64,000 nucleotides of DNA from positions 22,362,001 to 22,426,000 of the forward strand of contig NW_026622997.1 of assembly GCF_023065955.2 (NCBI RefSeq). The letters are read 5' to 3'. This document shows positions 11,828-23,640 of this stretch, piece after piece (position 1 is the stretch's first letter; each line of letters starts with the position of its first letter). The stretch is from Ursus arctos. Its lineage: Eukaryota; Chordata; Mammalia; Carnivora; Ursidae. A program made the translations under genes and the position numbers. Below the pieces are notes generated by a model, which worked only from the letters and a program-made list of their open reading frames with translations, did no database searches and was not told the origin of the DNA.

Positions 11828-12852
11828 ACTTTAAGCCATGAGAGGTGAAGTACAACTCAGAGGGCAGCATAATTAGTTCTGTAAGTGGTGTCTCAAGGTT
11901 TGGACCTGTTTCCATCAGTTGTGTCAAGGCTGGTGCACGCGGACAGCCAGCTCGATCACAGTGCACAACCCCAAATAAAACCTACCAAAGAGCCAAGGGC
12001 ATTGCATGTTACACAATCATCGTACAGCTTATTCTGGGTTGTGCTGGCGAAGATACACCTACACCTGATTGAGCCAAGATTCAGAACGGGGACAAGGCAG
12101 CAGGGTCTATGCCGTGAGTCTGTGCATTACCACTAAGTGGGTGAGGAGCACGGGAGGAAATGAATAATAATTCCCATGGAGGGTGAAGGGAGGACACAAG
12201 GAATGGCTGAAGAGTGACTGAGCCGCCACATGCCCAGGCTTCCTCAGACGGCAGGGCTTCTGATGGACGGAGCCAGGCACGGTGCCCCACTCCGCGTGCC
12301 CACTCTGCACATCCAGCCACACAGACCTAACTTCAGGGAAAATATTCGCTCTCCAAGCAAACAGAAGAGGAACACACTTTAGTCTCTTCTATAGATACGC
12401 GGTGCCGCCTCTTCACCAAATGCCCCCCTCCTGAGCCGTTCACTGCACTCTATAAACCGAATGTCAGACAGGACGGAGAACGTAACTCCTTCATTTCTAG
12501 AGGGAAACAGAAGACTTGCGTGTATCATCTAATATTTTCCATCCGTTTTGTCCAAAATGAAATCTTAGTAGTGACCACGTCTACGTTGTATTCTGAGTAG
12601 AAAAGCTACATCAAGAGAACTCCAGAGTCTCTCCTTAGGGGTGTTTTGCAAAGTGATGCAGCACTGCTGATCTGCCCCCCCCACCCCTCACCGCCCCCGC
12701 CCCCCCCATCTCCAAGAGGAGCTCCTGCTGACCTCCAGAACTGGCAAAGTTCTGTGGCCTCGCTCTGAGTTTCAAAATGTATTGCTGCTTGTACAGACTT
12801 CCCAATTACACAGTCTGTGTGAACGAGTCGACTGATTTTTATGAGCAGATAT
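11828..12852. other. Unassigned sequence with a C-rich tract
   Basis: No gene is recognised; the frames on both strands at 11845-12322 overlap one another and carry no known motif. A C-rich low-complexity tract at 12676-12709 contains several C runs of five or more, so its minus strand could form a G-quadruplex. Confidence 0.5.
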
Positions 12853-12861
12853 AAAAGTCTT

Positions 12862-13041
12862 TTTTTTTTTTTTTTTAGATTTTATTTATTTATTTGGCAG
12901 GGGGAGCACACAGAGAGAGGGAGAAGGAGAAGCAAACTCCCCTCTGAGCAAGGAGCCCGACTTGGGGCTGGATCCCAGGATGCTGGGACCATGACCTGAG
13001 CCGAAGGCAGACGCCCAACCAACTGAGCCACTGAGATGCCC
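12862..13041 (-). mobile_element. SINEC, older copy
   Basis: Minus-strand SINEC: poly-T and (TTTA)n at 12861-12895, B-box complement near 12966-12975, and a degenerate head (ACTGAGATGCCCC) at its right end. Short flanking duplication AAAAGTCTTTT / AGAAGTCTTTT at about 12853 and 13044. Confidence 0.88.
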
Positions 13042-13054
13042 CTAGAAGTCTTTT

Positions 13055-15337
13055 GATACCAATTTTATTCAGTTTTTAACTTGAAAGTTGTAGTCATTGT
13101 GTTGAAATTGTATGTTTTCTTTTTTTTTTAATTTTTATTCCAATTTTTAAAAAAACTGGTGAGACTATTTGAATTCCAAAACCATCCACCATCTATCACA
13201 GGCTATCCCACAAGTCTTGGTGCCGTTTTAAGCTTTAATAACTTGAGAAGCAAAAGTGCTACAAACTTACAAACTACACTGTTCATAATAGTTATGGTTA
13301 TCTTTGTTTTGCACCTAGGCAGTTTTGTGAATTTTTAGATTTTTTTTTATTTTGATTTTTTTCTAGTCTCTTTTGTGGAAGATGGTACGCATTGATTAAA
13401 AAAGTTAAAAATGATTCAAGAGTCACAAAATTGAATACTTATAAAAGGAACATAAATAATTAATATTTCAAGAGATTACTATAAAGCAGTACATTTATAC
13501 TTCTGAAGTAAGAAAAGCCTAAAAGTAAACCAAGGCTTTTGAAACACCCCGTGAACAACTGTGAAGTTACGGTACGTCTCGCGGGAACACAGCCCCTGAG
13601 ATGCCATCTTTATACGGATGCCTCTCTACTCACTGACTAGTGGTGAGCAGGTATCAAAGAGAAAGAGGATCCCTGCCTCTAAGATGCCATTTCCACTTCG
13701 TGAACATATAAATTAACGATGGGGGAGTTTGCAAAAGGTCATCTGTTTCTAGATCGAAGCCTGGAGAGCAACGTTTCACCCACGACAGTTACTGAATCTA
13801 ATCACAGACAAGATGGGGAGGCCAAGAAGAGATTTTCTTGATTGAACTTTCAAAGCCAGAGCTTTCAAAGAGCCTGCTTGAAAATTGGGGGTACGTGCTG
13901 ACTTGGTTCATTCTTTGTACTCCTTGGACTAGAAAAACACAGAAAGGTTGAGCACGGTGCTCAGACTTCCATTCCCCTTCTTTGACCTCTTTTCGGTCTG
14001 CCTTTCCCTTTCCTGTCTCCCCAAAGGGACACCGACTGTCACCAATCCCAGAAAACTCAAACTAGACCGTGAGGACACCAGCATGAGACTATCACTCAAC
14101 CAATATAGGATAATCAAACAGAAATCATTCCCTAGCCTAATCACGTTGACTTATTTTGTGAGCAAGGAAAACAAAGAGAATGGAGTTTTATCTTCCTGTC
14201 TTTTATCAGTCGGGGATACAACTCTGAGTTGGAGCAGAAGCCTGAGCCCCTCGGTAGATACTTTGTCTAGAACACTGCCCATAGACCGTAACCTGGTTGA
14301 AGGGAGACATTGTGTCCGTTTCTTGTTCTCCCACTGGCACAGAGCAGGGATAGGCAACATGAGCAAGAGATACTGGTTCAAGGGGACGGAATTATCAAGA
14401 CGGTAAGAATGCTCACACTAAAGCAAGCTATTAAAGCACATGCTGGTGCTTTGCTTCCTGTCTCTTCTGGGATAGATAAAAAGCAAGAGTGCTTTCCTAA
14501 TAAAAGGATGATATACTTTCCTTTAATTTTTGATACAACAAACTCCAGGAAAGGGTCGATATCACTCTGGTTTGAATTTTTAAAGGAAAAGATGCCAAAC
14601 ATAAGACAAAGTTTGTCCAAGCAAGAAAGAAACCTAGAAACTGGCCCAGAACCCTTAAGAGACTCAGAAGGGAACAGAAAGAGGTAGCAGTGGGACCGGG
14701 ACTTGGAAACCATTCCTTGTAATTGTTGCTTTAAGTGTTTGGGGGTTTTTTGTTTTGTTGTTTTTTGTTTGTTTGTTTGTTTGTTTCTTTTTGCAAAAGG
14801 CCTGGAAGATCTTCCACCCACTATCTACATGAAAGATCACAGTGGTGGACAGGGCTACCCCACGCAGATTTTGTTTTTCTCACAGAGGTCTACATTTTTG
14901 GACCAAAGAACGCAACGTGTTCATCTGAACGAGGAGGGCCCATTGTCTATCTGCCTTTGGCTCCTCTGCTTCCTTGGAAAGCTTAAGGAGCAAGCAACAT
15001 GCCGGCAGGAGAGAACGGGCTTTGAAGTTGTGGAAACTGCTAGTTAAAAAGTTTCAAACTGTGCTCCGCCTGTGTGGAACCATCGTGGAAGAAAATACTT
15101 CAAACCAACACGTACATTTTTACTAAATGAAAACCTAGAAAGTTATTTTTATTTGTTCTGATCCTGACATGATCCTGTGCCTCTCAATTCCTTTGGAAAC
15201 ACTGAAATTTTTAATTCCCATGTTGCCTTCAAAGGGCTCCCAGGAGCAATGGCAGTCTTGCACAGTTATCTTTTGAAAGAATGGAAAGTCAAGGTAAATT
15301 TGTAAAAAAGGATAGTCCCTATTCAATCTTAAATATA
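13055..15337. other. Unassigned 2.3 kb, AT-rich on the left
   Basis: 13.1-13.5 kb is AT-rich with poly-T blocks and may be a diverged old element. Open frames of 147-152 codons on opposite strands at 13948-14406 and 14378-14821 have no recognisable domains. The second one begins in a (GTTT)n tract at 14758-14789, which argues that it is chance. No gene is called. Confidence 0.45.
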
Positions 15338-15663
15338 CAGTCGGCCCTTGAATGAACTGTGTGGGTCCATTTATATGCGGATTTTTTATAGTGCAGCACT
15401 GTAAGTGTATTTTCTCTTTCTTATGAATTTCTGAATAACATTTCCTGTCTTCTAGCTTGCTTTATTGTAAGGATACAGTATGTAATACATGTAACATAAA
15501 ATATGTGGTCATTGACTGTTTACGTTCTTGGCAAGGCTTCAGGTCAATGGTAGCCTATTCGTAGTTAAGTTTTTGAGGAGTCAAAAATTATAAGTGGATC
15601 TTCAACGGCATGGGGGCGGGGAGGTCGGTGCCTCTAACCCCCAAGTCGGTCAAGGGTCAGTTG
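15338..15663. mobile_element. Tigger-related MITE (MER8-like)
   Basis: Terminal inverted repeats are visible: CAGTCGGCCCTTGAATGAA at 15338 and TCGGTCAAGGGTCAGTTG at the right end. The interior includes GGGTCCATTTATATGCGGAT, a TTATTGTAAGGATACAGTAT block and GTAGTTAAGTTTTTGAGGAG, which I associate with the Tigger2/MER8 group. TA precedes the left end, as expected for TcMar transposition. No coding capacity. Confidence 0.85.
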
Positions 15664-16019
15664 TCACTTCTTTATCCGACACACGGAAGCAACACCAAGA
15701 ATTCTCTAGGCCTCTCATAGACAGCCTCTGCTCCTCATGCTGTCCTCAGACATTTCATAAATGTTCCTCCCATGAAGTGTGAATTGTTCTCAGTTACCTA
15801 GGGAAACTGGAGACCCCTTAGTTTGCAATTTTCTCCCAGTCTTCTGCCATAAATCATGGAACTGAACGTACCGGGAGACTCCCATCATTTCCTACATGAT
15901 GCAATTGAGAACTAATGCCTGATATTTACCCAACATCATCCAGCTGGTTCTGCGGACCCAACGCACATGGATTCCTCATGCCATCTGCTCTTTTCTTCCG
16001 GGCTATAAGAAAATAGACA
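15664..16019. other. Unassigned sequence
   Basis: No gene is recognised. A weak MIR-like stretch (ATGCAATTGAGAACTAATGC) near 15898-15917 is too short to call. Confidence 0.4.
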
Positions 16020-16235
16020 TCGATTTTGCAGGCACTTTGCTAGATGCTTTAAATGTATTAAATTAATTTTCCTCATTATCTCCCTCCAAGATCATTATTA
16101 TTCCCTCCATTAGGATGAGAGAGCCGAGGCCCAGAAAACTTACTTAACACATCCGACATTATAAGCTGGCAAAACCTGGATGACGGCACAGTTCAGGCTC
16201 ATGGCAAAGCCATCACGGCTAAGCTACCCCATCCC
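16020..16235 (+). repeat. MIR
   Basis: A diverged plus-strand MIR: GGCACTTTGCTAGATGCTTT, then a TTAATTTTCCTCATTATCTC block, TATTATTCCCTCCATTAGGA and a CCGAGGCCCAGAAAACTTAC core. All follow the MIR consensus order. Confidence 0.8.
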
Positions 16236-16755
16236 TAAATCTCAAAGTCAAATGAAGAGCTGTCTGCGGAAATGGAAACGAAGGAAGGGGTTTCCCTGAG
16301 GACGGTGACAGGAAAAAATTGTGAAAATCAGCCTGTTTCTTGAGATAATGGGAGAAAATCTTAGTTGCTAACAGAGGGAAAATGGGCAAAAACCAGCCCC
16401 GCTGGGCCTCGGCATCCTGCTCGCTGACGCCAGGACTCAGATCCACTCCACCTCCTTCACCTGGCTGCCGAGAGGAGCCAATGAGAAAGATATATAGGAA
16501 AATAGTTCCAACCATTTATCAGAGAATTGTCATTTTAAATTCTAAGCAGCATGGAAAGTGTTTCAAAACTCTGCATTCACCTTTATTAAATGGAGACATA
16601 ACTAAGTTGATAGATGAATCAATACAAAACTAAAAAATGAACACTTCTCCCAACACCTTGCTCAGGGAGAAAATCAGGGAAAAGATTTGCACCTGCCATC
16701 TGAGAATCTCCTGCCATTTGTATCACTCTGAGAAATAGTGAAAGTGAGGGAGAGC
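16236..16755. other. Unassigned sequence
   Basis: No gene, RNA or repeat family is recognised. Confidence 0.4.
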
Positions 16756-17176
16756 GTAGTGGGTTGAATCATGTCCACTCAGGACCTCAGAATGTGACCT
16801 TATTTGGAAATAGGACCGTTGCAGATTAAAGATCTTGAGATGAAATCATCATCGTGGATGTTGGGTGGGCCATTGAACCAATGACTGGTGTCTTTCTAAG
16901 AAGAGGAGAAGACACAGGGACACACAGGAGAGAGAGCCAAGTCAAGGTGGAGATGGCGGTGGGAGTGGCGTGGTCACAAGCCAGGGAAGCCAAGAGCCAC
17001 CAAGACCTGGAAGACGCAAGGAAGGATTCTTCCATAGAGCCTTCCGAGGGAGCATGGCCTTGTGACACCTTGATTTTGGACTTCTAACCTCCATAATGGT
17101 GAGAGAATAAATTTCTGTTGTTTTAAGCCACCTCATCTGTGATAATTTCTTATAGCAGCCCTGGGAAGCTAATAGA
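16756..17176 (+). mobile_element. MLT1-type LTR (ERVL-MaLR), solitary
   Basis: The order of blocks follows the mammalian MaLR LTR: GACCTCAGAATGTGACCTTA, TTTGGAAATAGG, GGTGGGCCATTGAACCAATG, GACTGGTGTCTTTCTAAGAA, then the polyadenylation region AGAGAATAAATTTCTGTTGT and the 3' end AGCCCTGGGAAGCTAATAGA. No internal retroviral sequence is adjacent, so it is a solo LTR. Open frames here (for example 16854-17087) are incidental. Confidence 0.88.
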
Positions 17177-17510
17177 GAGGGCAATGTGGCTTCAAGGGCT
17201 GTGTTCTTATGTCCCAGGGAGACCACCTTTGCTGCATTCCCACGTTGAGATGCTCCCCTGCGTGGGGGAGTTTCAGGGGATGGCATTGGTCAGGCTGTAG
17301 CAGTTGATCAGTGCTTGGCTGCTAGCTAGGATAAATATCTTAAATATGAGCCCTGCTCACAGGTTTTATGGGGTAGCAGTATTCACTTACAAGTAAATAA
17401 CTTGGTCTAGTGTCTCATCTAATATTACATTTGAAATAATTTTATGTTTAGAGTTTTCATGAAAATAGACTGGTGCTGGAAGGAACTAGCATCCCGTCTG
17501 GGTCAAGAAT
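17177..17510. other. Unassigned sequence
   Basis: No feature is recognised between the LTR and the L1 insertion. Confidence 0.4.
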
Positions 17511-17526
17511 AAAAATGGTAGTGATA

Positions 17527-18142
17527 GGGTAGCCCTATGACCCAGCCATGGCGCTACCGGGTGCTTACCCCAAAGATACAGACGGAGTGAAGACAAGGGC
17601 CGTATGCACCCCAGTGTTCATAGCAGCAATGTCCACAATAGCTAAATCGTGGAAGGAGCCGAGATGCCCTTCAACAGATGACTGGATTAAGAAGTTGTGG
17701 TCCATATATACAATGGAATATTACTCAGCTATCAGAAAGAACGAGTTCTCAACATTTGCTGCAACATGGACGGCACTGGAGGAGATAATGCTAAGTGAAA
17801 TAAGTCAAGCAAAGAAAGACAATTATCATATGATTTCTCTCATCTATGGAACATAAGAACTAGAAGATCGGTAGGGGAAGAAAGGGATAAAGAAAGGCGG
17901 GGTTAATCAGAAGGGGGAATGAAGCATGAGAGACTATGGACTCTGAGAAACAAACTGAGAGCTTCAGAGGGGAGGGAGGTGGGGGAATGGGATAGACCGG
18001 TGATGGGTAGTAAGGAGGGCACGTATTGCATGGTGCACTGGGTGTTATACGCAACTAATGAATCATCGAACTTTACATCGGAAACCGGGGATGTACTGTA
18101 TGGTGACTAACATAATATAATAAAAAAACATTAAAATTTTAA
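17527..18142 (+). mobile_element. Young carnivore L1, 5'-truncated, with perfect TSD
   Basis: The insertion contains the last ~105 codons of L1 ORF2, ending in YGT-stop at 17856, then the full L1 3' UTR and an A-rich tail. A perfect 16-bp target-site duplication, AAAAATGGTAGTGATA, flanks it at 17511-17526 and 18143-18158. The 3' UTR polypurine tract (about 17968-17990) has the G-rich run seen in the other copies. It closely matches the longer copy at 35764, which suggests both are recent. Confidence 0.95.
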
Positions 18143-18158
18143 AAAAATGGTAGTGATA

Positions 18159-20970
18159 AAAATTGTACATTGAAGGTTTGGATATAGCTTATGGTCTCAA
18201 CAGAAGAGGTCCCAATGAACGATCATCATTTTACTTTTCACCTTTGCTGCAAAAAGAACGTGAAAGACAGGAAATGGGAAAGAGCTGTTTCCGTTTATAA
18301 AAGGAGAGAAGATGTGAATTAAAACAAAAGGAAAAACAAAAACATTTACATATTAAAGGGATTGAGATCAGGGCCCTGGTTCAAGTCTTTTACAGAGGGC
18401 TCCATGCACAGGAGGTCCTTCATTATTTGACGGAAGAACAAACAATAAATAATTTTTTTATGTAACTCTTTTCTTATTAAAAAGATTATAGGTTATACTG
18501 TAGTGTGTAATCATAGGGACTGAAATATTTGGTAAATTAGAGAACATTTACTAGTATAGAGGGGAGTTGGAATGGAAATTTCTTAGGTAGGGTCAGCTCT
18601 GGGCATCTTCTGGTCTTCTTCCCTCTGGTTCTAATTCGTCTCATGTCACCATTATTAACAACATCCAACCAGAGATATAAAAAGGCTAAAGAACCATGAG
18701 GGGCTCTTGAGAAGAACAATAAAGCTTAGCTGTAATAAAATCCTAATGTTTAACACTCTTCACCTTGCTGATCTTGCAAATATAACTTAAGGCCCCACCT
18801 CACATATGTCATATCTGGCAATAATGCAGGCAAAAGAAATGGACACAGGTGTTCCCCATAAAGGCCTGGACCCTCAGGGCACCACCTGTGTCCACATAAA
18901 TCCAACGCAAACAGTATCCAGCTAAGTCGTGAGCAAGGTTATAGGATTCATCACGTTCTGCTGCCAAGGCAAGAAAATAAGGACAGGTAATTTGGCCCTT
19001 TTAAGCATTAGAGAGACGCTGCCAAATACAAGAAGGGGACACAATTCTCTCCCCTCCTCCTGAAGTTCTTCAGAAAGAGAAAAAAAAATGAGGCGTCTTG
19101 GCCAACACAAAATGAAACCTCCAAAGGTGCATTGAAATTATCAAGCAGCTCACAGTTCAAGTGACTCCATCTACTTCACTACTTGGCTCATTTGCGAGAC
19201 TATGCCAAATCGTACACGCCAGGAATTGAGGACACTACGCAGAAGGTTGCCGGTTGAGAGTTCGGTATTTCAGAGGACCACTGGATCATCGGGGTTCGTG
19301 GTAATCTCTCCCTTCTCTCTGCAACAGATCTAGGAGAAGTGATAGGTCAAGGGCACCTGGGATTTCTAAGTTCAGGAAGGGGCCCCCATATGGAGCCGTG
19401 GCAAAGCCTCCTGTCTTCTGATGGCAGCTTGGAGCCTGAAGAGGCAAAGCACAAAACGTCCAAGAGTAGGGGAGACCCTAAAGGATCCACGGGGTGAATG
19501 GTGTCTAATCTTCTCCAACAACCTTCTCAGCATGAACTGGAACCAGTCCCTCGCCCAAAACAGACCCACACTATAAAAATGCAGGATTCCACACTCTGGA
19601 AAGTCACGCTAATGCCCTAACGTCCTTACAGACTTTTGCCTTCACGGGGCGCAGGTGAGACCTCTCGTATCCCAGGCTGCCTGCTGAGTGGTTGCCTGGG
19701 TGCTGCAAATCTGAGAGCCGAAAAGGGGGATAATTTCTTTAGTATACAGAGAATGTACAGCAAATCTAGACATGCCGAAAGAGGCATTTGGAAAAACACA
19801 CAGAGAGCCAGAGCCTCATTGAGAACACTCAGTCTCGGGGGGTTGGATGCTGACCACCCCGGGGTTACAGTTACAATTTCTCAGGGACAATGTTTCCTAG
19901 GAAATACGTCAGTTCCTTGATATTTTTGCATGATGGATTTTATTGACATCATGCTGGACCCCACACCTGGGCCTCATCAACTCCATTGTTAGCGACGATC
20001 TGTGAATGCTTTATGGTCTTTGGGCACGTGAAGGTGCACTTCCGGTCACGCTCTCCCTGCACACTTCACACCCACGGTCCAAGGTTATCAGTGTGTGGGA
20101 AGATCCTGGGGCCTCCCCACACCCCCAAGGGCCACATGACAACATAAGAGCTGGTGTTATAAGAAAGGACTGTACAAACTCTAGGTTATAATGGCTTGGA
20201 TCTGTCCACGTGGAAAATATTTATGCATTTGTATAAATATATACATTTATGTTTGTTTTGTTCATGAAATTCTTTGTTCATTAAATTTGTTTCACTCGGG
20301 AATATTTTATTCATTTAGATACAGAAGACCAATGTTTTGGTGAATAGTATTTTCTTCAAATGTGAATCATCACCATTTTGTTCCTGCAGAATTGACTTAG
20401 TAGTTAAAATATCTATTTTTGTTTTCCCCTTATTTTCAGTCCCTTCTTTCCTGTAACCAAGATGACATCTCAGAAAACAATCAGGTCAGTGGCTTTCAAG
20501 GTTTTGTCTTCAAGACCAGATTTCTAGCAGCAGTTTTAAAGCAAAAAGGACACTTGGGTGGTGATTTCCATAGCACATAAAAGTTATTTTGCAAAATGTG
20601 TACAGACTAAAAAAGAAAACCAAGAGGAAAACGTGCTTGCTAAAGCGATCACTGAATATTGCAGAAATTAAATGTGCAAGAAATTCAAAGCACTTAATAG
20701 AATCAAGGGGCAGTGTGGTTTGTCTCCCCCACTCCCGGAGACTAAATGGTCAAAGTTCCTGCTTTGCAAATCTGATTTCTTGCCCAGAATGCTGCTAGTA
20801 ATTGGCTCCTGGGCTGGCATGCCCATTGAGATGTATGAAATGGCTCTTGTTGATATTTTGATGCCGAAAAGGGTCTGTCAGATTTTTCTTTCTTGTAAGC
20901 ACTCACTCTCTCTTTGCCTCTTGTCACTTTTCCCGCCTCTCCTGCTCATTTTACCCACATTAAAGCTCTA
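18159..20970. other. Repeat-poor stretch, no gene recognised
   Basis: I see no recognisable transposable element in 2.8 kb and only short frames on both strands. The lack of young insertions next to the block at 20.97-21.33 kb could mean purifying selection or be chance. Confidence 0.45.
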
Positions 20971-21335
20971 AGTAAATAAATGACAGGCTGTGGCCTATCA
21001 TCAGGTGACAGATCATCCTGCATTGGCTCTGAAGCACGGAGACGTTGTCATCTGTCTGGTCTCCCTCACATTCCCTGTCAGCCTCGCCACATCCGGGTGG
21101 CATGTCACAGTCATCGGAGCAAGATGAATACAGCAGTGTGAACATCAGCTTGGGAGCGAGTCAATCAAACATGTGACTCTTAGCTGCACAGGAGCCCCTC
21201 TGCTGCCGGAAAGCAAAAGCACTCAGAGAGAAAGAAATGCCTTTTAGTGGCCTGCTTCTGCTGCTGCTGGTGATTACTTAATTGAATTTAACAGTCTGGT
21301 TTTTGCTTTTTAAGTTGAGAGAGAAACGCCATATT
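20971..21335. promoter_or_regulatory. Candidate conserved regulatory block (enhancer-like)
   Basis: Complex, repeat-free sequence with clustered homeodomain-type motifs. TGACAG (MEIS/TGIF core) occurs at 20981-20986 and 21006-21011, with its complement CTGTCA at 21075-21080. GTCAATCAAAC at 21160-21170 is a PBX-like site on the minus strand. An AT-rich homeodomain-like ACTTAATTGAATTTAA lies near 21277-21292. A CAGGTG E-box overlaps the second MEIS site. This is a motif-based guess; conservation cannot be tested here. Confidence 0.25.
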
Positions 21336-22276
21336 TTCCCCCTATGAAGCGTGGGGGGCACAATACGAATCTCTAGGTAGAGATAATCGATTGCTATTGA
21401 ATGTGCCTAACCGTCCAGAGAAGAGGAACACCAAGGTCATGGTCCTCAGTTGCTCTCCCAGAGCTTTATACCCTCGCCCAAGGTAAAAGTTTAGCCGAGT
21501 GGTAAGAAGTAAGACACAGGCCATGATGAAACATCTCGTGGGCTAAGCTAAAGTGGCATTTGGAGGAATTTTTTTTTTTGAGGGCTGTTCCAAAACAAAT
21601 AATGAGCCATGTATTAAAATAAACAAAGTCATAAAAATGTCAGGAGGAATGCCAGAATTATAATGACTTCCCAGTGTGAGAGGAAATGGAAAGAAGGATA
21701 ATGAAACTTCTTCCCAAATGAAAACGGCCGGCTCTCACTGTCCCCATGGATCTTCCATTTCCCTCCTGTTAAGGTTTAAGAAGCTTTCTGGTGCTGCCGC
21801 TTTAGAAGGCTCTTTTGTGGCAAATGAGGAGAAAAAAGTATGATGGGGCGTTCCTTTGTTCCATGAATCAAATCACCGTCAGCCGCCATGTAGGCTGGAC
21901 TGGATGTGGATGGCCGCTGCTGCTGACTTCCTGGATGTGGAGCTCCTCACGTTCACATTGAGAGCAGCCATTAGTTGAGGCCATTTAGTCAGGCATTGAT
22001 GACTTCTAAAAACTGGGTAGTTTTGTTGTTTACCCAAAGCGCTTATGAGACTTTCAGCATTGAAGCAATAGTGTCAAAAACTCTGGAATTATCCCAAATC
22101 CTGAGCCATTCTGAGGGCAGGAAACTCGCAGAAACTATCCATAGTCTCAGATTAAAAGCCACTGAACACCCAATGCAGATATGCTGACATATCTGCTAAT
22201 CAACCATGGAAGACTCTGCAAATTCTGGTCCTATCCTAACGTTTCCACCATATTGCTTTATCTTTTACTCTCCTGC
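21336..22276. other. Unassigned, repeat-poor sequence
   Basis: No gene or repeat is recognised. The 21.75-21.98 kb part has complex composition with scattered CpGs (for example CGGCCGG near 21726) and may continue the regulatory block. Confidence 0.4.
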
Positions 22277-22653
22277 TTTGGTCTAAATGTTTGTGTCCCC
22301 CACCGCACCCCCACCCCCTCAAAATGTATGTGTTGAAATCCTAACCCTCAACTGGATGATATTTGGAGGTGGGGACTTTGGGAGGTGATTAGGTCATGAG
22401 GGTGGAACCCACATGAACAGGACTAGTGCCCCATGAAAGAGACCCCAGAGAGCTCCCTCGTCCCTTCCACCAGGGGACGACACCAGGAGCTGTCAGCTCT
22501 GAACCCGGGAGGGGCCTCTCACCAGCTACTGAATCTGCTGAGGGATGCCTCATGCTTGGCCTTCCCAGTCTCCAGAACTGTGAGAAATAATTGTTGCTTG
22601 TCAGACACCCAGTTTATGGTATTCTTGTTATAGCAGCCTGAATGGACCAAGAC
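22277..22653 (+). mobile_element. MLT1-type LTR (ERVL-MaLR), solitary
   Basis: Strong match in block order to the MLT1 LTR: TCTAAATGTTTGTGTCCCCC, ATGTGTTGAAATCCTAACCC, GGGAGGTGATTAGGTCATGA, GAGACCCCAGAGAGCTCCCT, CCAGAACTGTGAGAAATAAT and the 3' end TATAGCAGCCTGAATGGACC. Better preserved than the copy at 16756. No adjacent proviral interior. Confidence 0.93.
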
Positions 22654-22789
22654 ATCTCCTTTTACCCTATGCTCAGGCAAACCATAATACCCATTACTCT
22701 CTATCCCCAGTGGCCCAGACCTTCCTATGTCTTGGCTGTGGTTTACATTTTTCCACCCCTGGGATACATCTCAGCCTTCTACAGATCTG

Positions 22790-23230
22790 TTAAAAATATG
22801 CATATGCATTGACTTTAAAGTTCCCCTTCTAGACATTCATCATTAAGGAAATGAATTCATTTTAAGGATTTTCTTTTCAGCATGTTCAGAACAGGAAAAA
22901 AAAAAGACAACAACCGGAAATTCTAGGATTAGTTGAATAATCCTAACATTATAGGAGTAGTTGAATAAATCGTAATACATCTATAGACATGATAGTATTT
23001 AGGCAGCACAAAATGATGCTGTAGGCCATGAATGATATCCATGGTATGTTTGCTAGAAAAAAATTGAGTCAGAAACCATCCTATACAAGTTGGTTCCACT
23101 TTTATAGAACTAAACATATCCAATTATGTATGTATGCTTATAATTATACCTCTGTTTATATCCACATTCATATTTATATTAAGAGTTGGGTTATCTGTAG
23201 ATCAGGGAACTATTTTGTGTGTATCTGTGT
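22790..23230 (+). mobile_element. L1ME-type old LINE-1, 3' fragment
   Basis: Diverged ORF2 C-terminal and 3' UTR sequence on the plus strand: AGTTCCCCTTCTAGACATTC, a GGCAGCACAAAATGATGCTG block and GAATGATATCCATGGTATG. These correspond to the 'missing-frame' old L1ME 3' region. Many substitutions and indels; non-functional. Confidence 0.75.
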
Positions 23231-23565
23231 GTGAATGTGTGTATTTATATAATCTTTCAAAAGTACACATGGATTGTCTTTGTATTAAAAATAATTTCAC
23301 CTTGAACCATTTTTCGAACTCCAGCTCAAATGCTCTTTTTTGCCACCCAAAGCTTTTCCAGAAACTTCATCAGTAAAATCTTTTTTCTCAATTCTGTCTA
23401 TAGCTATTTTATGCCATTTAAATTTCAGCTTACGTTAAAGACATGTGTGTATTATTCGACTATAAACTGCATGGGGGTAGGATTCCTTTCTAATTTATCC
23501 TTGCACGTAAACTTGTAGCAAATGTTTGACAAACGTCTGTTGTGAATCAAGATGGTTTGCTGAAT
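23231..23565. other. Unassigned sequence
   Basis: AT-rich. The left part may be further diverged L1 3' UTR. No gene is recognised. Confidence 0.4.
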
Positions 23566-23640
23566 CAGTAATTCAAAATTTGGCTGCACATCAGAATCAT
23601 TTGGAATGTACCTCTTAAAGGTACAGAGCCCTGAGTCCAT
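23566..23640. repeat. Fragment of a hAT-Charlie MITE
   Basis: AATTTGGCTGCACATCAGAA followed by TCATTTGGAATGTACC resembles one terminal half of the CTCAACCTTGGCTGCACAT MITE group. Only one end is visible. Confidence 0.5.

Noticed and set aside
13948..14406. 152-codon plus-strand frame
   Set aside because: No recognisable motif, overlapped by frames on the other strand, no promoter or clear acceptor. A donor-like ACG|GTAAGA at 14400 alone is not enough.
14378..14821. 147-codon minus-strand frame starting in a (GTTT)n tract
   Set aside because: The first 30 codons are a simple-repeat translation (KQTNKQKTT-type), and the rest lacks motifs.
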